Notes: generated by a model from the sequence alone, not told the origin. 20,723 nt of DNA from an uncultured Hungatella sp. (GCA_910585645.1 CAJUFP010000092.1:1-20723); one strand, 5' to 3'. Positions 12,734 through 20,629 are shown, numbered from the stretch's first letter. A program made the numbers and translations.

Positions 12734-14875
12734 ATGGATATTATCAAGGCATTACAGGAAGAACTGAATATTGGCCGCAGCCAGGTGGAGGCGGCGGTGA
12801 AGCTGATTGACGAGGGAAACACCATCCCGTTTATTGCCCGCTACCGGAAGGAGGCTACAGGGGCCCTCAATGATGAGGTGCTTCGAAGCCTGGATGAGAG
12901 GCTTCGGTATCTGCGGAATCTGGAGGAGCGCAAGGAGCAGGTGCTCTCCTCCATCCGGGAGCAGGAGAAGCTGACGCCGGAGCTGGAGCGGCAGATCCAG
13001 AGCGCGGCCACCCTGGTGGCAGTGGAGGATCTGTACCGCCCCTACCGTCCCAAGAGAAGGACCAGGGCCACCATCGCCCAGGAGAAGGGGCTGGGGCCTT
13101 TGGCGGACGCTATCGCCCTGCAGATAATGAAAGAGCCTTTGGAAGAAGCCGCCCGGGCCTACGTGTCGGAGGAGAAAGGCGTGGCCTCCCCTGAGGACGC
13201 CATAGCCGGAGCCGGGGATATTCTGGCGGAGCGGATTTCCGATGAGGCCAAATACCGGACCTACATCCGCAATCTTACCCTGAAACAGGGAAGTATCCAG
13301 TCGTCGGCAAAGGATGAGAAGGCGGAGTCTGTTTATGAGATGTACTATAACTATGAGGAGACCATCCGGAAGGCGGCAGGCCACAGGGTGCTGGCCCTGA
13401 ACCGGGGGGAGAAGGAGAAGATCCTGACCGTGAAGATCGCGGCTCCTGAGGAAGACATTATCCGCTATCTGGAGAAACAGGTGATTACCAGGGATAATCC
13501 CTCCACGGTTCCGGTTCTGAAAAATGTGGTCCAGGACAGCTACAAGCGGCTGATCGCTCCGGCCATTGAGCGGGAGATACGCAGCCAGCTGACGGAGACG
13601 GCGGAGGACGGGGCCATCAAGGTCTTCGGGAAGAACTTGGAGCAGCTTCTCATGCAGCCGCCCATTACGGGAAAGGTGGTGCTGGGATGGGATCCGGCCT
13701 TCCGTACCGGGTGCAAGCTGGCTGTGGTGGATGAGACGGGAAAAGTGCTGGACACGGTGGTGATCTACCCCACGGCTCCCCAGAACAAGGTGGCGGAGGC
13801 AAAAGCAGTGCTGAAAGAGCTGATCAAGACCTACCACATTTCCCTGATCTCCGTTGGAAACGGCACGGCGTCCAGGGAGTCGGAGCAGGTGATCGTGGAG
13901 CTTTTGAAAGAGATACCGGAGCAGGTGCAATATGTGATCGTCAATGAGGCGGGGGCTTCCGTGTATTCCGCCAGCAAACTGGCCACAGAGGAATTTCCAA
14001 ACTTTGACGTGGGGCAGAGGAGCGCGGCCTCTATCGCCAGGCGTCTCCAGGACCCGCTGGCAGAGCTGGTAAAGATTGACCCCAAGTCCATCGGCGTGGG
14101 ACAGTACCAGCATGACATGAACCAGAAGCATCTGGGGGAGGCCCTTTCTGGGGTTGTGGAGGACTGTGTAAATAAGGTAGGCGTGGATGTGAACACGGCT
14201 TCCGCGCCGCTCCTTGAATATGTGTCCGGCATCAGCAAGGCGCTGGCTAAGAATATTGTGGCCTACCGGGAGGAGCACGGGGCCTTTGAGAGCAGGAGCC
14301 AACTTCTTAAAGTGGCCAAGCTGGGGCCTAAGGCTTATGAGCAGTGCGCGGGATTTATGAGGATTCAGGGGGGCAAAAACCCTCTGGACGGCACCAGCGT
14401 TCACCCGGAGAGCTATGAGGCAGCCAGGACCCTTTTGAAACGGCTGGGGTATGAGCCGGAGGAGATCGGAGCCGGAGGCCTTAAGGGAATCGGGAAGAAG
14501 ATCGGGGATTACGGCAAACTGGCCGGGGAGTTAAACATCGGGGAGATGACCCTGAAAGATATTGTGAAGGAGCTGGAGAAGCCGGCCAGGGACCCAAGAG
14601 ATGAGATGCCAAAGCCCATTCTGCGGACGGATGTGCTGGAGATGAAGGATCTGACTCCGGGCATGGTGCTGAAAGGAACGGTGCGCAATGTCATCGACTT
14701 CGGGGCATTTGTGGATATCGGGGTGCATCAGGACGGGCTGGTACATATTTCCCAGATGACGGACCGGTATATCAAGCATCCCATGGAAGTGGTCAGCGTG
14801 GGAGATATTGTGGAAGTGAAGGTCTTAAGCGTGGACCTGGCAAAGAAACGGATTGCCCTGACAATGAAAGGATAG
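12734..14875 (+). CDS. tex: Tex-family RNA-binding transcription accessory protein
   Basis: This 713-aa Tex/YhgF protein has an N-terminal helical Tex domain beginning MDIIKALQEELNIG, a YqgF/RNase H-like domain (around VVLGWDPAFRTGCKLAVVDE), helix-hairpin-helix motifs (around YVSGISKALAKNIVAYREEH) and a C-terminal S1 RNA-binding domain (last 75 residues, GMVLKGTVRNVIDFGAFVDI). It is a cytoplasmic nucleic-acid-binding protein linked to transcription in other bacteria. I chose ATG 12734 because family members begin at this residue; the in-frame ATG at 12653 would start inside the preceding small gene. AAGGGG lies about 12 nt upstream, a little far. The length is typical. Confidence 0.95.
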   Translation: MDIIKALQEELNIGRSQVEAAVKLIDEGNTIPFIARYRKEATGALNDEVLRSLDERLRYLRNLEERKEQVLSSIREQEKLTPELERQIQSAATLVAVEDLYRPYRPKRRTRATIAQEKGLGPLADAIALQIMKEPLEEAARAYVSEEKGVASPEDAIAGAGDILAERISDEAKYRTYIRNLTLKQGSIQSSAKDEKAESVYEMYYNYEETIRKAAGHRVLALNRGEKEKILTVKIAAPEEDIIRYLEKQVITRDNPSTVPVLKNVVQDSYKRLIAPAIEREIRSQLTETAEDGAIKVFGKNLEQLLMQPPITGKVVLGWDPAFRTGCKLAVVDETGKVLDTVVIYPTAPQNKVAEAKAVLKELIKTYHISLISVGNGTASRESEQVIVELLKEIPEQVQYVIVNEAGASVYSASKLATEEFPNFDVGQRSAASIARRLQDPLAELVKIDPKSIGVGQYQHDMNQKHLGEALSGVVEDCVNKVGVDVNTASAPLLEYVSGISKALAKNIVAYREEHGAFESRSQLLKVAKLGPKAYEQCAGFMRIQGGKNPLDGTSVHPESYEAARTLLKRLGYEPEEIGAGGLKGIGKKIGDYGKLAGELNIGEMTLKDIVKELEKPARDPRDEMPKPILRTDVLEMKDLTPGMVLKGTVRNVIDFGAFVDIGVHQDGLVHISQMTDRYIKHPMEVVSVGDIVEVKVLSVDLAKKRIALTMKG

Positions 14876-14882
14876 GTGGATC

Positions 14883-15389
14883 ATGGCGCAGGAACAGACT
14901 TTTCGGTTTCATATTCAGATGCAGGCAAAGGATTTGTGGAAATTTTCCATGTACCACGCCAACAAAGGGTATCTTCTGGTGTTTAACGTGCTGTTTACCC
15001 TGGCCTCTCTGTATCTCCTGGTGACGAAATGGGGGGAGACAGGGGCGGCGTACCGGCTGCTTTTGCTGGTGTGCGTCATGATGTTTACGGTGTGGCAGCC
15101 GGGAATCCTGTTTTTAAAGGCTCTAAAGCAGGCGGGAAACGACCGGCTGAAGACGGCCATGGATGTGGTGTTTGACAAAAAGGGATTTACCGTGTCCCAG
15201 GGGGAACAGTCCATGGAGGTGGCCTGGGATGAGGTGACGAAAGTGGTAAGGATCCCCGGAATCTACGTTCTGTATATGAGCAGCATCCGGGCCTACCTGA
15301 TCTCCGACCAGGTTCTGGGCGGGGAGAAGGAGGCGTTTACGGGATTTCTGCGGGATGTGCTGCCAAAAGAACGGCTGAAACGGGTGTGA
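14883..15389 (+). CDS. YcxB-like membrane protein
   Basis: This 168-aa protein has two transmembrane segments close to the N-terminus (about residues 30-48 and 57-76), followed by a soluble C-terminal domain (about 85-160, with KTAMDVVFDKKGFTVSQGEQ and VAWDEVTKVVRIPGIYVLYM), the pattern of YcxB-like domains. No enzymatic motif is visible and the function of the family is unknown. It begins 7 nt after the tex stop and is probably co-transcribed with tex. Confidence 0.75.
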   Translation: MAQEQTFRFHIQMQAKDLWKFSMYHANKGYLLVFNVLFTLASLYLLVTKWGETGAAYRLLLLVCVMMFTVWQPGILFLKALKQAGNDRLKTAMDVVFDKKGFTVSQGEQSMEVAWDEVTKVVRIPGIYVLYMSSIRAYLISDQVLGGEKEAFTGFLRDVLPKERLKRV

Positions 15390-15495
15390 ACCAATAGATA
15401 CGAAGCATGAGACAGGACGGTGAAAAAGAGGCGTCTTACAGGGCTGGCGGTACACCGGGGCATGGAACCAGAAGACAGGAAGAGAGGGTGCGGAT

Positions 15496-15945
15496 GTGGA
15501 TGATAGGACAGTGATTTATGAGACGGAAAAACCGGAGGAGACCTTTGAGCTGGGAAGGCGGGTGGGCCTTAAGGCCGTACCCGGCGGTGTGTACTGCCTG
15601 GAAGGCGACTTGGGGGTGGGAAAGACCGTGTTTGCCCAGGGGTTTGCCAGGGGGATTGGAGTGGACGGTCCGGTGAACAGCCCCACCTTTACCATTCTGC
15701 AGCAGTATGAGGACGGGCGGATGCCGCTGTACCACTTTGACGTGTACCGCATCGGCGATGTGGAGGAGATGGAGGAGATCGGGTATGAGGACTGCTTTTT
15801 TGGGGAGGGCGTCTGCCTGATTGAGTGGCCGTCCCTGATCAGGGAGATACTGCCACAGGACGCGGTGTGGATACGGATTGAGAAGGATCTGGACCGGGGC
15901 TTCGGATATCGAAAGATTACAGTGGAGGACAGACAAAGACCATGA
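15496..15945 (+). CDS. tsaE: tRNA t6A37 biosynthesis ATPase TsaE
   Basis: This 149-aa P-loop ATPase works with TsaB and TsaD in transferring the threonylcarbamoyl group to A37 of ANN-decoding tRNAs. Walker A GDLGVGKT is at residues 37-44, the conserved NSPTFTILQQYE at 61-72 and HFDVYRI at 80-86. The start is GTG 15496, with GAGAGGG 7 nt upstream; ATG 15494 is out of frame. A 106-nt gap separates it from the YcxB-like gene and I see no clear promoter in it. The stop overlaps the tsaB start by 4 nt (ATGA). Confidence 0.94.
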   Translation: MDDRTVIYETEKPEETFELGRRVGLKAVPGGVYCLEGDLGVGKTVFAQGFARGIGVDGPVNSPTFTILQQYEDGRMPLYHFDVYRIGDVEEMEEIGYEDCFFGEGVCLIEWPSLIREILPQDAVWIRIEKDLDRGFGYRKITVEDRQRP

Positions 15946-16652
15946 AGATATTAGGAATCGAAAGTTCGTCTCTGGTGGCGTCGGCGGCAATCGTCACGGA
16001 TGATGAACTGACGGCGGAGTACACGGTTAATTTTAAGAAGACCCACTCCCAGACCCTGCTTCCCATGATCGATGAGATCGTGAGGATGGTGGAGCTGGAT
16101 CTGGGAACCCTGGACGCCATCGCCGTGGCGGCGGGGCCAGGGTCATTTACAGGCCTGCGCATCGGGACGGCCACGGCCAAGGGGCTGGGGCTGGCTGTGA
16201 AAAAGCCTCTGATCCACGTGCCTACCCTGGACGCCATGGCCTTTAATCTGTGGGGAAGCCACGATTTGGTGTGTCCCATTATGGACGCCAGGAGAAGCCA
16301 GGTCTACACAGGGCTGTACCACATGCGCCGGGGCATAGAGGTGGTGAAGGGGCAGCGGGCCATGGCCATAGAGGAGCTGATAGAATGTCTGGAGGAGCTG
16401 GGGGAGCCGGTGATCTTTCTGGGAGACGGAGTGCCGGTGAACCGCCATATAATTGAGGAAAAGCTTAAGGTTCCCTTTGACTTTGCGCCCGGCTCCCACA
16501 ACCGTCAGAGGGCGGCCGCGGTGGCGGCCCTTGGCATGGAGTATTTAAAGAAAGGCATTACAACAACCGCGGCAGACCTGGTTCCGGACTATTTGAGGAA
16601 ATCCCAGGCAGAGCGGGAGATGGAGGAAAAACATGGTCAGATGGGTCAGTAG
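15942..16652 (+). CDS. tsaB: tRNA t6A37 biosynthesis dimerisation subunit TsaB
   Basis: This 236-aa ASKHA-fold protein is paralogous to TsaD but lacks its metal site. It bridges TsaD and TsaE in the t6A complex. It has the N-terminal KILGIESSSLVASAA, the family motif GPGSFTGLR (65-73), GLGLAVKKPLIHVPTLDA and MDARRSQVYTGLY. The length is normal. It overlaps tsaE by 4 nt and rimI by 20 nt, so the three genes are tightly coupled. The C-terminal tail ends EMEEKHGQMGQ and contains the ribosome binding site of rimI. Confidence 0.95.
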   Translation: MKILGIESSSLVASAAIVTDDELTAEYTVNFKKTHSQTLLPMIDEIVRMVELDLGTLDAIAVAAGPGSFTGLRIGTATAKGLGLAVKKPLIHVPTLDAMAFNLWGSHDLVCPIMDARRSQVYTGLYHMRRGIEVVKGQRAMAIEELIECLEELGEPVIFLGDGVPVNRHIIEEKLKVPFDFAPGSHNRQRAAAVAALGMEYLKKGITTTAADLVPDYLRKSQAEREMEEKHGQMGQ

Positions 16653-17067
16653 AGAAGATTTGGAGGCAGTGGCCAGGCTGGAGGAGCTTTGTTTTTCCAT
16701 CCCCTGGTCGAAAAATGCCATTGAGGAGGCGTTTTCCAATGAACTGTACCGCTTTGTGGCGGTGGAGGAAAAGGGGAGCGTGGTGGGCTACGCCAATTTC
16801 CGTATGGTGGCAGATGAGGGAGAAATTGAGAGAGTGGCGGTTCATCCCGACTTTCGCAGGCGGGGATACGGCAGAAAATTAATGGAAGCCATGGTAGATT
16901 ATTCCAGGAAGAAAGGGGTCCGGGATATGACCCTGGACGTGCGGGTCAACAACGAAAAGGCCATAAATCTGTATGAATCCTGTGGTTTTTCGGAGGAGGG
17001 ACGGCGCAAGGACTATTACAGGGAGCCTACGGAGGACGCCATCATCATGTGGCGGCGGGATATATGA
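16633..17067 (+). CDS. rimI: Ribosomal-protein-alanine N-acetyltransferase RimI
   Basis: This 144-aa GNAT protein of the RimI type acetylates the N-terminal alanine of ribosomal protein S18 in E. coli; in other bacteria the target may differ. The acetyl-CoA loop RRRGYG is at residues 75-80, preceded by ERVAVHPDF. The C-terminal NNEKAINLYESCGFSEEGRR and YYREPTEDAIIMWR are typical. GGAGATGGAGG lies within the tsaB end, upstream of ATG 16633. Co-localisation with tsaE-tsaB is the common clostridial arrangement. Confidence 0.93.
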   Translation: MVRWVSREDLEAVARLEELCFSIPWSKNAIEEAFSNELYRFVAVEEKGSVVGYANFRMVADEGEIERVAVHPDFRRRGYGRKLMEAMVDYSRKKGVRDMTLDVRVNNEKAINLYESCGFSEEGRRKDYYREPTEDAIIMWRRDI

Positions 17068-17079
17068 AACATTTACCAC

Positions 17080-17108
17080 TTAAAAAACAGGCCAGAAACC
17101 TTTATAAT
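17080..17108 (+). promoter_or_regulatory. Candidate promoter for the zinc-ribbon gene
   Basis: TTAAAA (17080-17085, 4 of 6), 17 bp and a perfect TATAAT (17103-17108). The predicted start near 17115 lies inside the 5' arm of the terminator at 17111, so its transcripts would lack that arm and could escape termination. Confidence 0.45.
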
Positions 17109-17110
17109 GT

Positions 17111-17145
17111 AGGGGTATCCACTAAGACGGTGGCTGCCCCTTTTT
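17111..17145 (+). terminator. Rho-independent terminator of tsaE-tsaB-rimI
   Basis: The 5' arm AGGGGTATCCAC (17111-17122) pairs with GTGGCTGCCCCT (17130-17141), with one mismatch and one G-T pair, around a 7-nt loop. A T run follows (17141-17145). Confidence 0.82.
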
Positions 17146-17168
17146 GTGTGGCGAGGATGGGGCGGAGT

Positions 17169-17215
17169 CTCTTTTTGCTCATGTCTTTGGGATGGGACAT
17201 GGTTTGAGCAAAGAG
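17169..17215 (+). promoter_or_regulatory. Bulged hairpin in the leader of the zinc-ribbon gene
   Basis: CTCTTT (17169-17174) pairs with AAAGAG (17210-17215), GCTC (17177-17180) with GAGC (17206-17209), and ATGTC (17181-17185) with GACAT (17196-17200). There is a TT bulge on one side, a GGTTT bulge on the other and a 10-nt loop. It ends 50 nt before the start codon. No poly-T follows, so it is not a terminator. It does not match any riboswitch I know. Confidence 0.4.
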
Positions 17216-17265
17216 GTTTGGTCAGGCGCTTAGGGAAATGTGGACTCAAGAAAGGTGAGAATGAG

Positions 17266-17508
17266 ATGAGGAAATACAAAAGTAACGGAGAACTGGAAAC
17301 TGTAATCTGTAATTGCTGCGGAAAAAAGCTGGCGGTCAAGGACGGGATTCTGCGGGAAGGGAGCCTTGGGGTGGAGCATACCTGGGATTACTTTTCGGAG
17401 AAGGACGGTGAGACCCACCGGTTTGATCTGTGTGAGGACTGTTATGATGAGATTTTGCGGAATTTCCGCATTTCGGCTGAAGTGGAAGAAATCAGGGAAT
17501 TTTTGTAG
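17266..17508 (+). CDS. Small zinc-ribbon protein of unknown function
   Basis: This 80-aa protein starts at ATG 17266, with AAAGGTGAG upstream; the in-frame ATG at 17146 would add 40 unlikely residues and overlap the terminator tail. Two Cys pairs, Cys15-x-x-Cys18 (with an extra Cys17) and Cys56-x-x-Cys59 in CEDCYDEI, suggest a zinc ribbon. Between them lies an acidic segment around HTWDYFSEKDGETHRFDLC. I recall similar small proteins in Lachnospiraceae, always unnamed. It sits between the RimI/TsaB group and rnz-tsaD, so a link to RNA or translation is possible but unproven. Confidence 0.75.
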   Translation: MRKYKSNGELETVICNCCGKKLAVKDGILREGSLGVEHTWDYFSEKDGETHRFDLCEDCYDEILRNFRISAEVEEIREFL

Positions 17509-17515
17509 TTAGGGT

Positions 17516-17544
17516 TTGATATTTCGGGCGATATCTGATAGGAT
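17516..17544 (+). promoter_or_regulatory. Promoter of the rnz-tsaD-ispD unit
   Basis: TTGATA (17516-17521), 17 bp and TAGGAT (17539-17544), with an extended TGA before the -10. It lies about 48 bp before ATG 17592. Confidence 0.6.
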
Positions 17545-17591
17545 ATAGGGGTACTTAACGCGTATTTTCGGAAAGATTGGAGACTTCTATT

Positions 17592-18503
17592 ATGTTGGAT
17601 ATTTGCCTGCTGGGAACAGGAGGTATGATGCCGCTGCCTTACCGGTGGCTGACGTCCATGATGGCGCGGTGCGAAGGCAGCAGTTTATTGATTGATTGCG
17701 GGGAGGGGACTCAGATTGCCCTGAAAGAGAAGGGGTGGAGTCCCAAACCCATTGATGTGATTTGTTTTACCCATTACCACGCGGACCATATCAGCGGCCT
17801 TCCGGGCCTTCTTCTGACCATGGGCAACGCGGAGCGGACAAAAGCTTTGACGTTAGTGGGGCCAAAGGGCCTGGAGCGGGTGGTTTCGGCTCTGCGGATG
17901 ATCGCGCCTGAGCTGCCTTTCGGCCTTAGGTTTGTGGAACTGACAGAGGCCAGGGAGCATCTGCGGCTGGGGCCTTATGAGATTGACGCCTTTCGGGTGA
18001 ACCACAATGTGGTCTGCTACGGGTACGCCCTGTCCATCCCCAGGAAGGGGAAGTTTGACGTGGAGAGGGCAAAGGCCGGGAATATTCCGGTGAAGCTTTG
18101 GAACCGTCTTCAGAAGGGAGAGTCCGTGGAGTGGGAGGGAAGCGCCTACACCCCGGATATGGTCATGGGTCCTGCCAGGAGAGGACTTAAGGTGGTGTAC
18201 TGCACGGACACCAGGCCGGTTCCGGTGATCGGGGAGTATGCCAGGGAGGCGGATCTGTTTATCTGTGAGGGCATGTACGGGGAGGAAGGCAAGGAGGCCA
18301 AAGCCAGGGAGTACAAGCACATGACCTTTTATGAGGCTGCCAGGCTGGCAAAGGAGGCCGGGCCAAAGGCCATGTGGCTGACCCACTACAGCCCGTCCCT
18401 TACAAGGCCGGAGGAGTTTATGGACAAGGTGAAGTCTATTTTCCCCGCCGCGGTGGCCGCAAAGGACGGACGGACCGTTGAACTGGAGTTTGATGAGGAG
18501 TAG
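17592..18503 (+). CDS. rnz: Ribonuclease Z (tRNA 3' endonuclease, MBL fold)
   Basis: This 303-aa metallo-beta-lactamase-fold nuclease trims the 3' trailer of tRNA precursors. The zinc-binding motif HYHADH is at residues 61-66 (His61, His63, Asp65, His66). Further metal ligands are likely in VNHNVVCYGYAL, YCTDTRP and LTHYSPS. IDCGEGTQIAL near residue 34 is also characteristic of RNase Z. I chose ATG 17592 because TTGGAG (17577-17582) is its ribosome binding site; an in-frame TTG start at 17577 would use that same element as codons. tsaD follows 3 nt after its stop, so the two are coupled. Confidence 0.92.
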   Translation: MLDICLLGTGGMMPLPYRWLTSMMARCEGSSLLIDCGEGTQIALKEKGWSPKPIDVICFTHYHADHISGLPGLLLTMGNAERTKALTLVGPKGLERVVSALRMIAPELPFGLRFVELTEAREHLRLGPYEIDAFRVNHNVVCYGYALSIPRKGKFDVERAKAGNIPVKLWNRLQKGESVEWEGSAYTPDMVMGPARRGLKVVYCTDTRPVPVIGEYAREADLFICEGMYGEEGKEAKAREYKHMTFYEAARLAKEAGPKAMWLTHYSPSLTRPEEFMDKVKSIFPAAVAAKDGRTVELEFDEE

Positions 18504-18506
18504 GCT

Positions 18507-19544
18507 ATGAGGAAAAACAGATTAGATGAGGATGTCTATATTCTTGCCATCGAAAGCTCCTGCGACGAGACGGCGGCTGCGGTGGTGAAAAACGGGCGGG
18601 AGGTTCTGTCCAATGTGATCTCCTCCCAGATCGCGCTCCATACGCTGTACGGCGGCGTGGTGCCGGAGATTGCTTCCAGAAAGCATATTGAGAAGATCAA
18701 CCAGGTAATTGAGGCTGCTTTGGAGGAGGCCCATATGGCTTTGGAGGAGATGACGGCTGTGGCGGTCACCTACGGTCCGGGGCTGGTGGGCGCTCTTTTG
18801 GTGGGCGTGGCGGAGGCAAAGGCCATTGCCTACGGGGCGGGCAAACCTCTGGTGGGGGTCCACCATATTGAGGGTCATGTGTCGGCGAATTTTATTGAGC
18901 ATCCGGATCTGGAACCGCCGTTTGTGTGCCTGATCGTGTCGGGAGGCCACACCCATCTGGTGGTGGTAAAGGATTACGGGGAGTTTGAGATTCTGGGACG
19001 AACCAGGGACGACGCGGCCGGGGAGGCTTTTGACAAGGTGGCCAGGGCCGTGGGGCTGGGCTATCCCGGCGGGCCGAAGGTGGACAAGACGGCTAAGGAG
19101 GGGAACCCGGAGGCGATCCGTTTTCCCAGGGCAAAGGTGGAGGGAGCGCCCTATGATTTCAGTTTCAGCGGTTTGAAATCAGCGGTGCTCAACTACATGA
19201 ACCATGCCAAGATGACGGGGGAGGAGATCTGCGTCCCGGACCTTGCGGCTTCGTTTCAGGCCGCGGTGGTGGACGTGCTGGTGAGCCACACCGTGGACGC
19301 GGCCAAAAACCTTGGATACCGTAAGGTGGCCATGGCCGGCGGCGTGGCGTCCAATTCGGCTCTGCGGGCCGGCATGAGGAGGGCCTGTAAGCGGGCGGGA
19401 CTGGAGCTTTACTACCCGTCGCCTGTGCTGTGTACGGACAACGGGGCCATGATCGGCGCTGCCGGATACTATGAGTATGTGAACGGGGTTAGAAGCGGGT
19501 GGGATCTGAACGCGGTTCCGAATCTGAGACTGGGGGAGAGGTAG
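18507..19544 (+). CDS. tsaD: tRNA N6-adenosine threonylcarbamoyltransferase TsaD
   Basis: This 345-aa catalytic subunit of t6A37 synthesis has an ASKHA fold with the metal-binding HHIEGH (residues 119-124; His120 and His124), the nucleotide-binding SGGHTHL (145-151), DDAAGEAFDKVARAVGLGYP, FSFSGLKSAV and the C-terminal CTDNGAMIG. GAGGAG lies 6 nt before ATG 18507. It is separated from tsaE-tsaB by about 1.9 kb holding rimI, the zinc-ribbon gene and rnz. TsaC/YwlC, needed to make threonylcarbamoyl-AMP, is not in the window and must be elsewhere. Confidence 0.97.
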   Translation: MRKNRLDEDVYILAIESSCDETAAAVVKNGREVLSNVISSQIALHTLYGGVVPEIASRKHIEKINQVIEAALEEAHMALEEMTAVAVTYGPGLVGALLVGVAEAKAIAYGAGKPLVGVHHIEGHVSANFIEHPDLEPPFVCLIVSGGHTHLVVVKDYGEFEILGRTRDDAAGEAFDKVARAVGLGYPGGPKVDKTAKEGNPEAIRFPRAKVEGAPYDFSFSGLKSAVLNYMNHAKMTGEEICVPDLAASFQAAVVDVLVSHTVDAAKNLGYRKVAMAGGVASNSALRAGMRRACKRAGLELYYPSPVLCTDNGAMIGAAGYYEYVNGVRSGWDLNAVPNLRLGER

Positions 19545-19581
19545 GATTTCCCCTTTTTGACGGAGTTTAAGGGATGGGACC

Positions 19582-20379
19582 ATGGCTGTAGAGGAAAGGA
19601 AAGGGGCAACCTTTGGAGGGATTGCCGGAAGCGGGGTGAATACAGTGGATGAGAGGCGCGACGTGACCGCCATTGTGCTGGCGGCGGGAAAGGGCAGCAG
19701 GATGGAGAGCCGGGTTCACAAGCAGTATCTGGAGCTGGAGGGCCGTCCTTTGATCTGTCATGCCCTGGCAGCTTTTGAGAGGAGCCCTGTAAACAGGGTG
19801 ATCCTGGTTACAGGGACCGGGGAGACGGAGTTTTGCAGGAAAGAGATTGTGGAGGCTTACGGATTTGGAAAGGTCGCCGCCGTGGTGGAGGGCGGCAGGG
19901 AGCGGTATCATTCGGTGTATGAGGGGCTGAAGGCTGCCGAAGGCTGTCAGGATGTCCTGATCCATGACGGCGCAAGACCCTGCGTCACGGAGGATATTAT
20001 CCGCAGGGCCATGGAGGGAGCGGCCAGGTACAAGGCCTGCGTCATCGGAATGCCGGTGAAGGACACCATAAAGGTTGCCGATGAGGAGGGGAATGCGTCC
20101 CACACTCCGGACCGCAGCACTCTGTGGCAGATTCAGACTCCCCAGGCATTTTCTTACAGTTTGGTGAGGACAGCCTATGACAGGCTGTTTGAGAACCCTT
20201 CCATGGAGCGGGGGATTACGGACGATGCCATGGTGGTGGAGACCATGACCAGGCAGAAGGTTCATTTAATCAAGGGGAATTATGAGAATATTAAGGTGAC
20301 CACTCCGGAAGACCTTGAGGTGGCGGGGGTGTTTTTAAGGCGTCATAGTGTATCTGCTGTAGATTTGGAGGAGGTATAA
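19582..20379 (+). CDS. ispD: 2-C-methyl-D-erythritol 4-phosphate cytidylyltransferase
   Basis: IspD couples CTP to methylerythritol phosphate in the MEP isoprenoid pathway. The 265-aa product has the nucleotidyltransferase motif LAAGKGSRM (residues 33-41), DGARPCV, the conserved PVKDTIK, and QTPQAFSY with ITDDAMVVE and KVTTPEDLE at the C-terminal end. About 27 residues precede the catalytic domain, more than usual. ATG 19582 has AAGGGA 7 nt upstream and is kept; GTG 19636 would give a protein closer to the usual length. It follows tsaD by 37 nt and precedes tfoX-C by 1 nt. Confidence 0.94.
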   Translation: MAVEERKGATFGGIAGSGVNTVDERRDVTAIVLAAGKGSRMESRVHKQYLELEGRPLICHALAAFERSPVNRVILVTGTGETEFCRKEIVEAYGFGKVAAVVEGGRERYHSVYEGLKAAEGCQDVLIHDGARPCVTEDIIRRAMEGAARYKACVIGMPVKDTIKVADEEGNASHTPDRSTLWQIQTPQAFSYSLVRTAYDRLFENPSMERGITDDAMVVETMTRQKVHLIKGNYENIKVTTPEDLEVAGVFLRRHSVSAVDLEEV

Positions 20380-20380
20380 A

Positions 20381-20627
20381 ATGGGAGAACTGGCGAAGCT
20401 CCCTAATATAGGAAAGACGGTGGAGGAGCAGCTGAACCGTGTAGGGATTACTACGGTAGAGAAACTGAAGGAAGCAGGCATGGTTAAAGATTCAGGAGAT
20501 AGATGAGTCTGCCTGTATTCACAGGCTGCTGGCGTTGGAGGGCGCGATCCGCAACGTGAAGAAGGTGGAACTGCCGGATGATGTGAAGGCTGATCTGAAG
20601 GCGTTTTATCAGTGGCATAAGAAATAG
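20381..20627 (+). pseudogene. TfoX C-terminal-domain gene disrupted by a frameshift
   Basis: Frame 1 from ATG 20381 reads MGELAKLPNIGKTVEEQLNR and on to KLKEAG, then runs into TGA at 20504-20506 (41 aa). From TGG 20481 a second frame continues with WLKIQEIDESACIHRLLALE to TAG 20625-20627. The two halves together are the TfoX C-terminal domain (competence-regulator family; stand-alone versions are common in Firmicutes). Intact relatives have about four residues between the conserved EAG and WLKIQ; here only one base (A20480) lies between, which fits an 11-nt deletion. The SD GGAGGAGGT is excellent and the start lies 1 nt after ispD. No slippery +1 context is seen. A sequencing error remains possible. 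Confidence 0.72.
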
Positions 20628-20629
20628 AG

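Noticed and set aside
12752..14404. 550-codon open frame antisense to tex
   Set aside because: It mirrors a well-conserved gene in GC-rich sequence, has no ribosome binding site or recognisable domain, and its composition (Leu/His/Gln/Arg-rich) is that of a shadow frame.
15407..15514. 35-codon frame between the YcxB-like gene and tsaE
   Set aside because: There is no SD, it overlaps the tsaE start in another frame, and it has no recognisable sequence.
17577..17591. TTG start five codons upstream of rnz
   Set aside because: TTGGAG here is the ribosome binding site for ATG 17592, and the family begins near MLDICLLGTGG.
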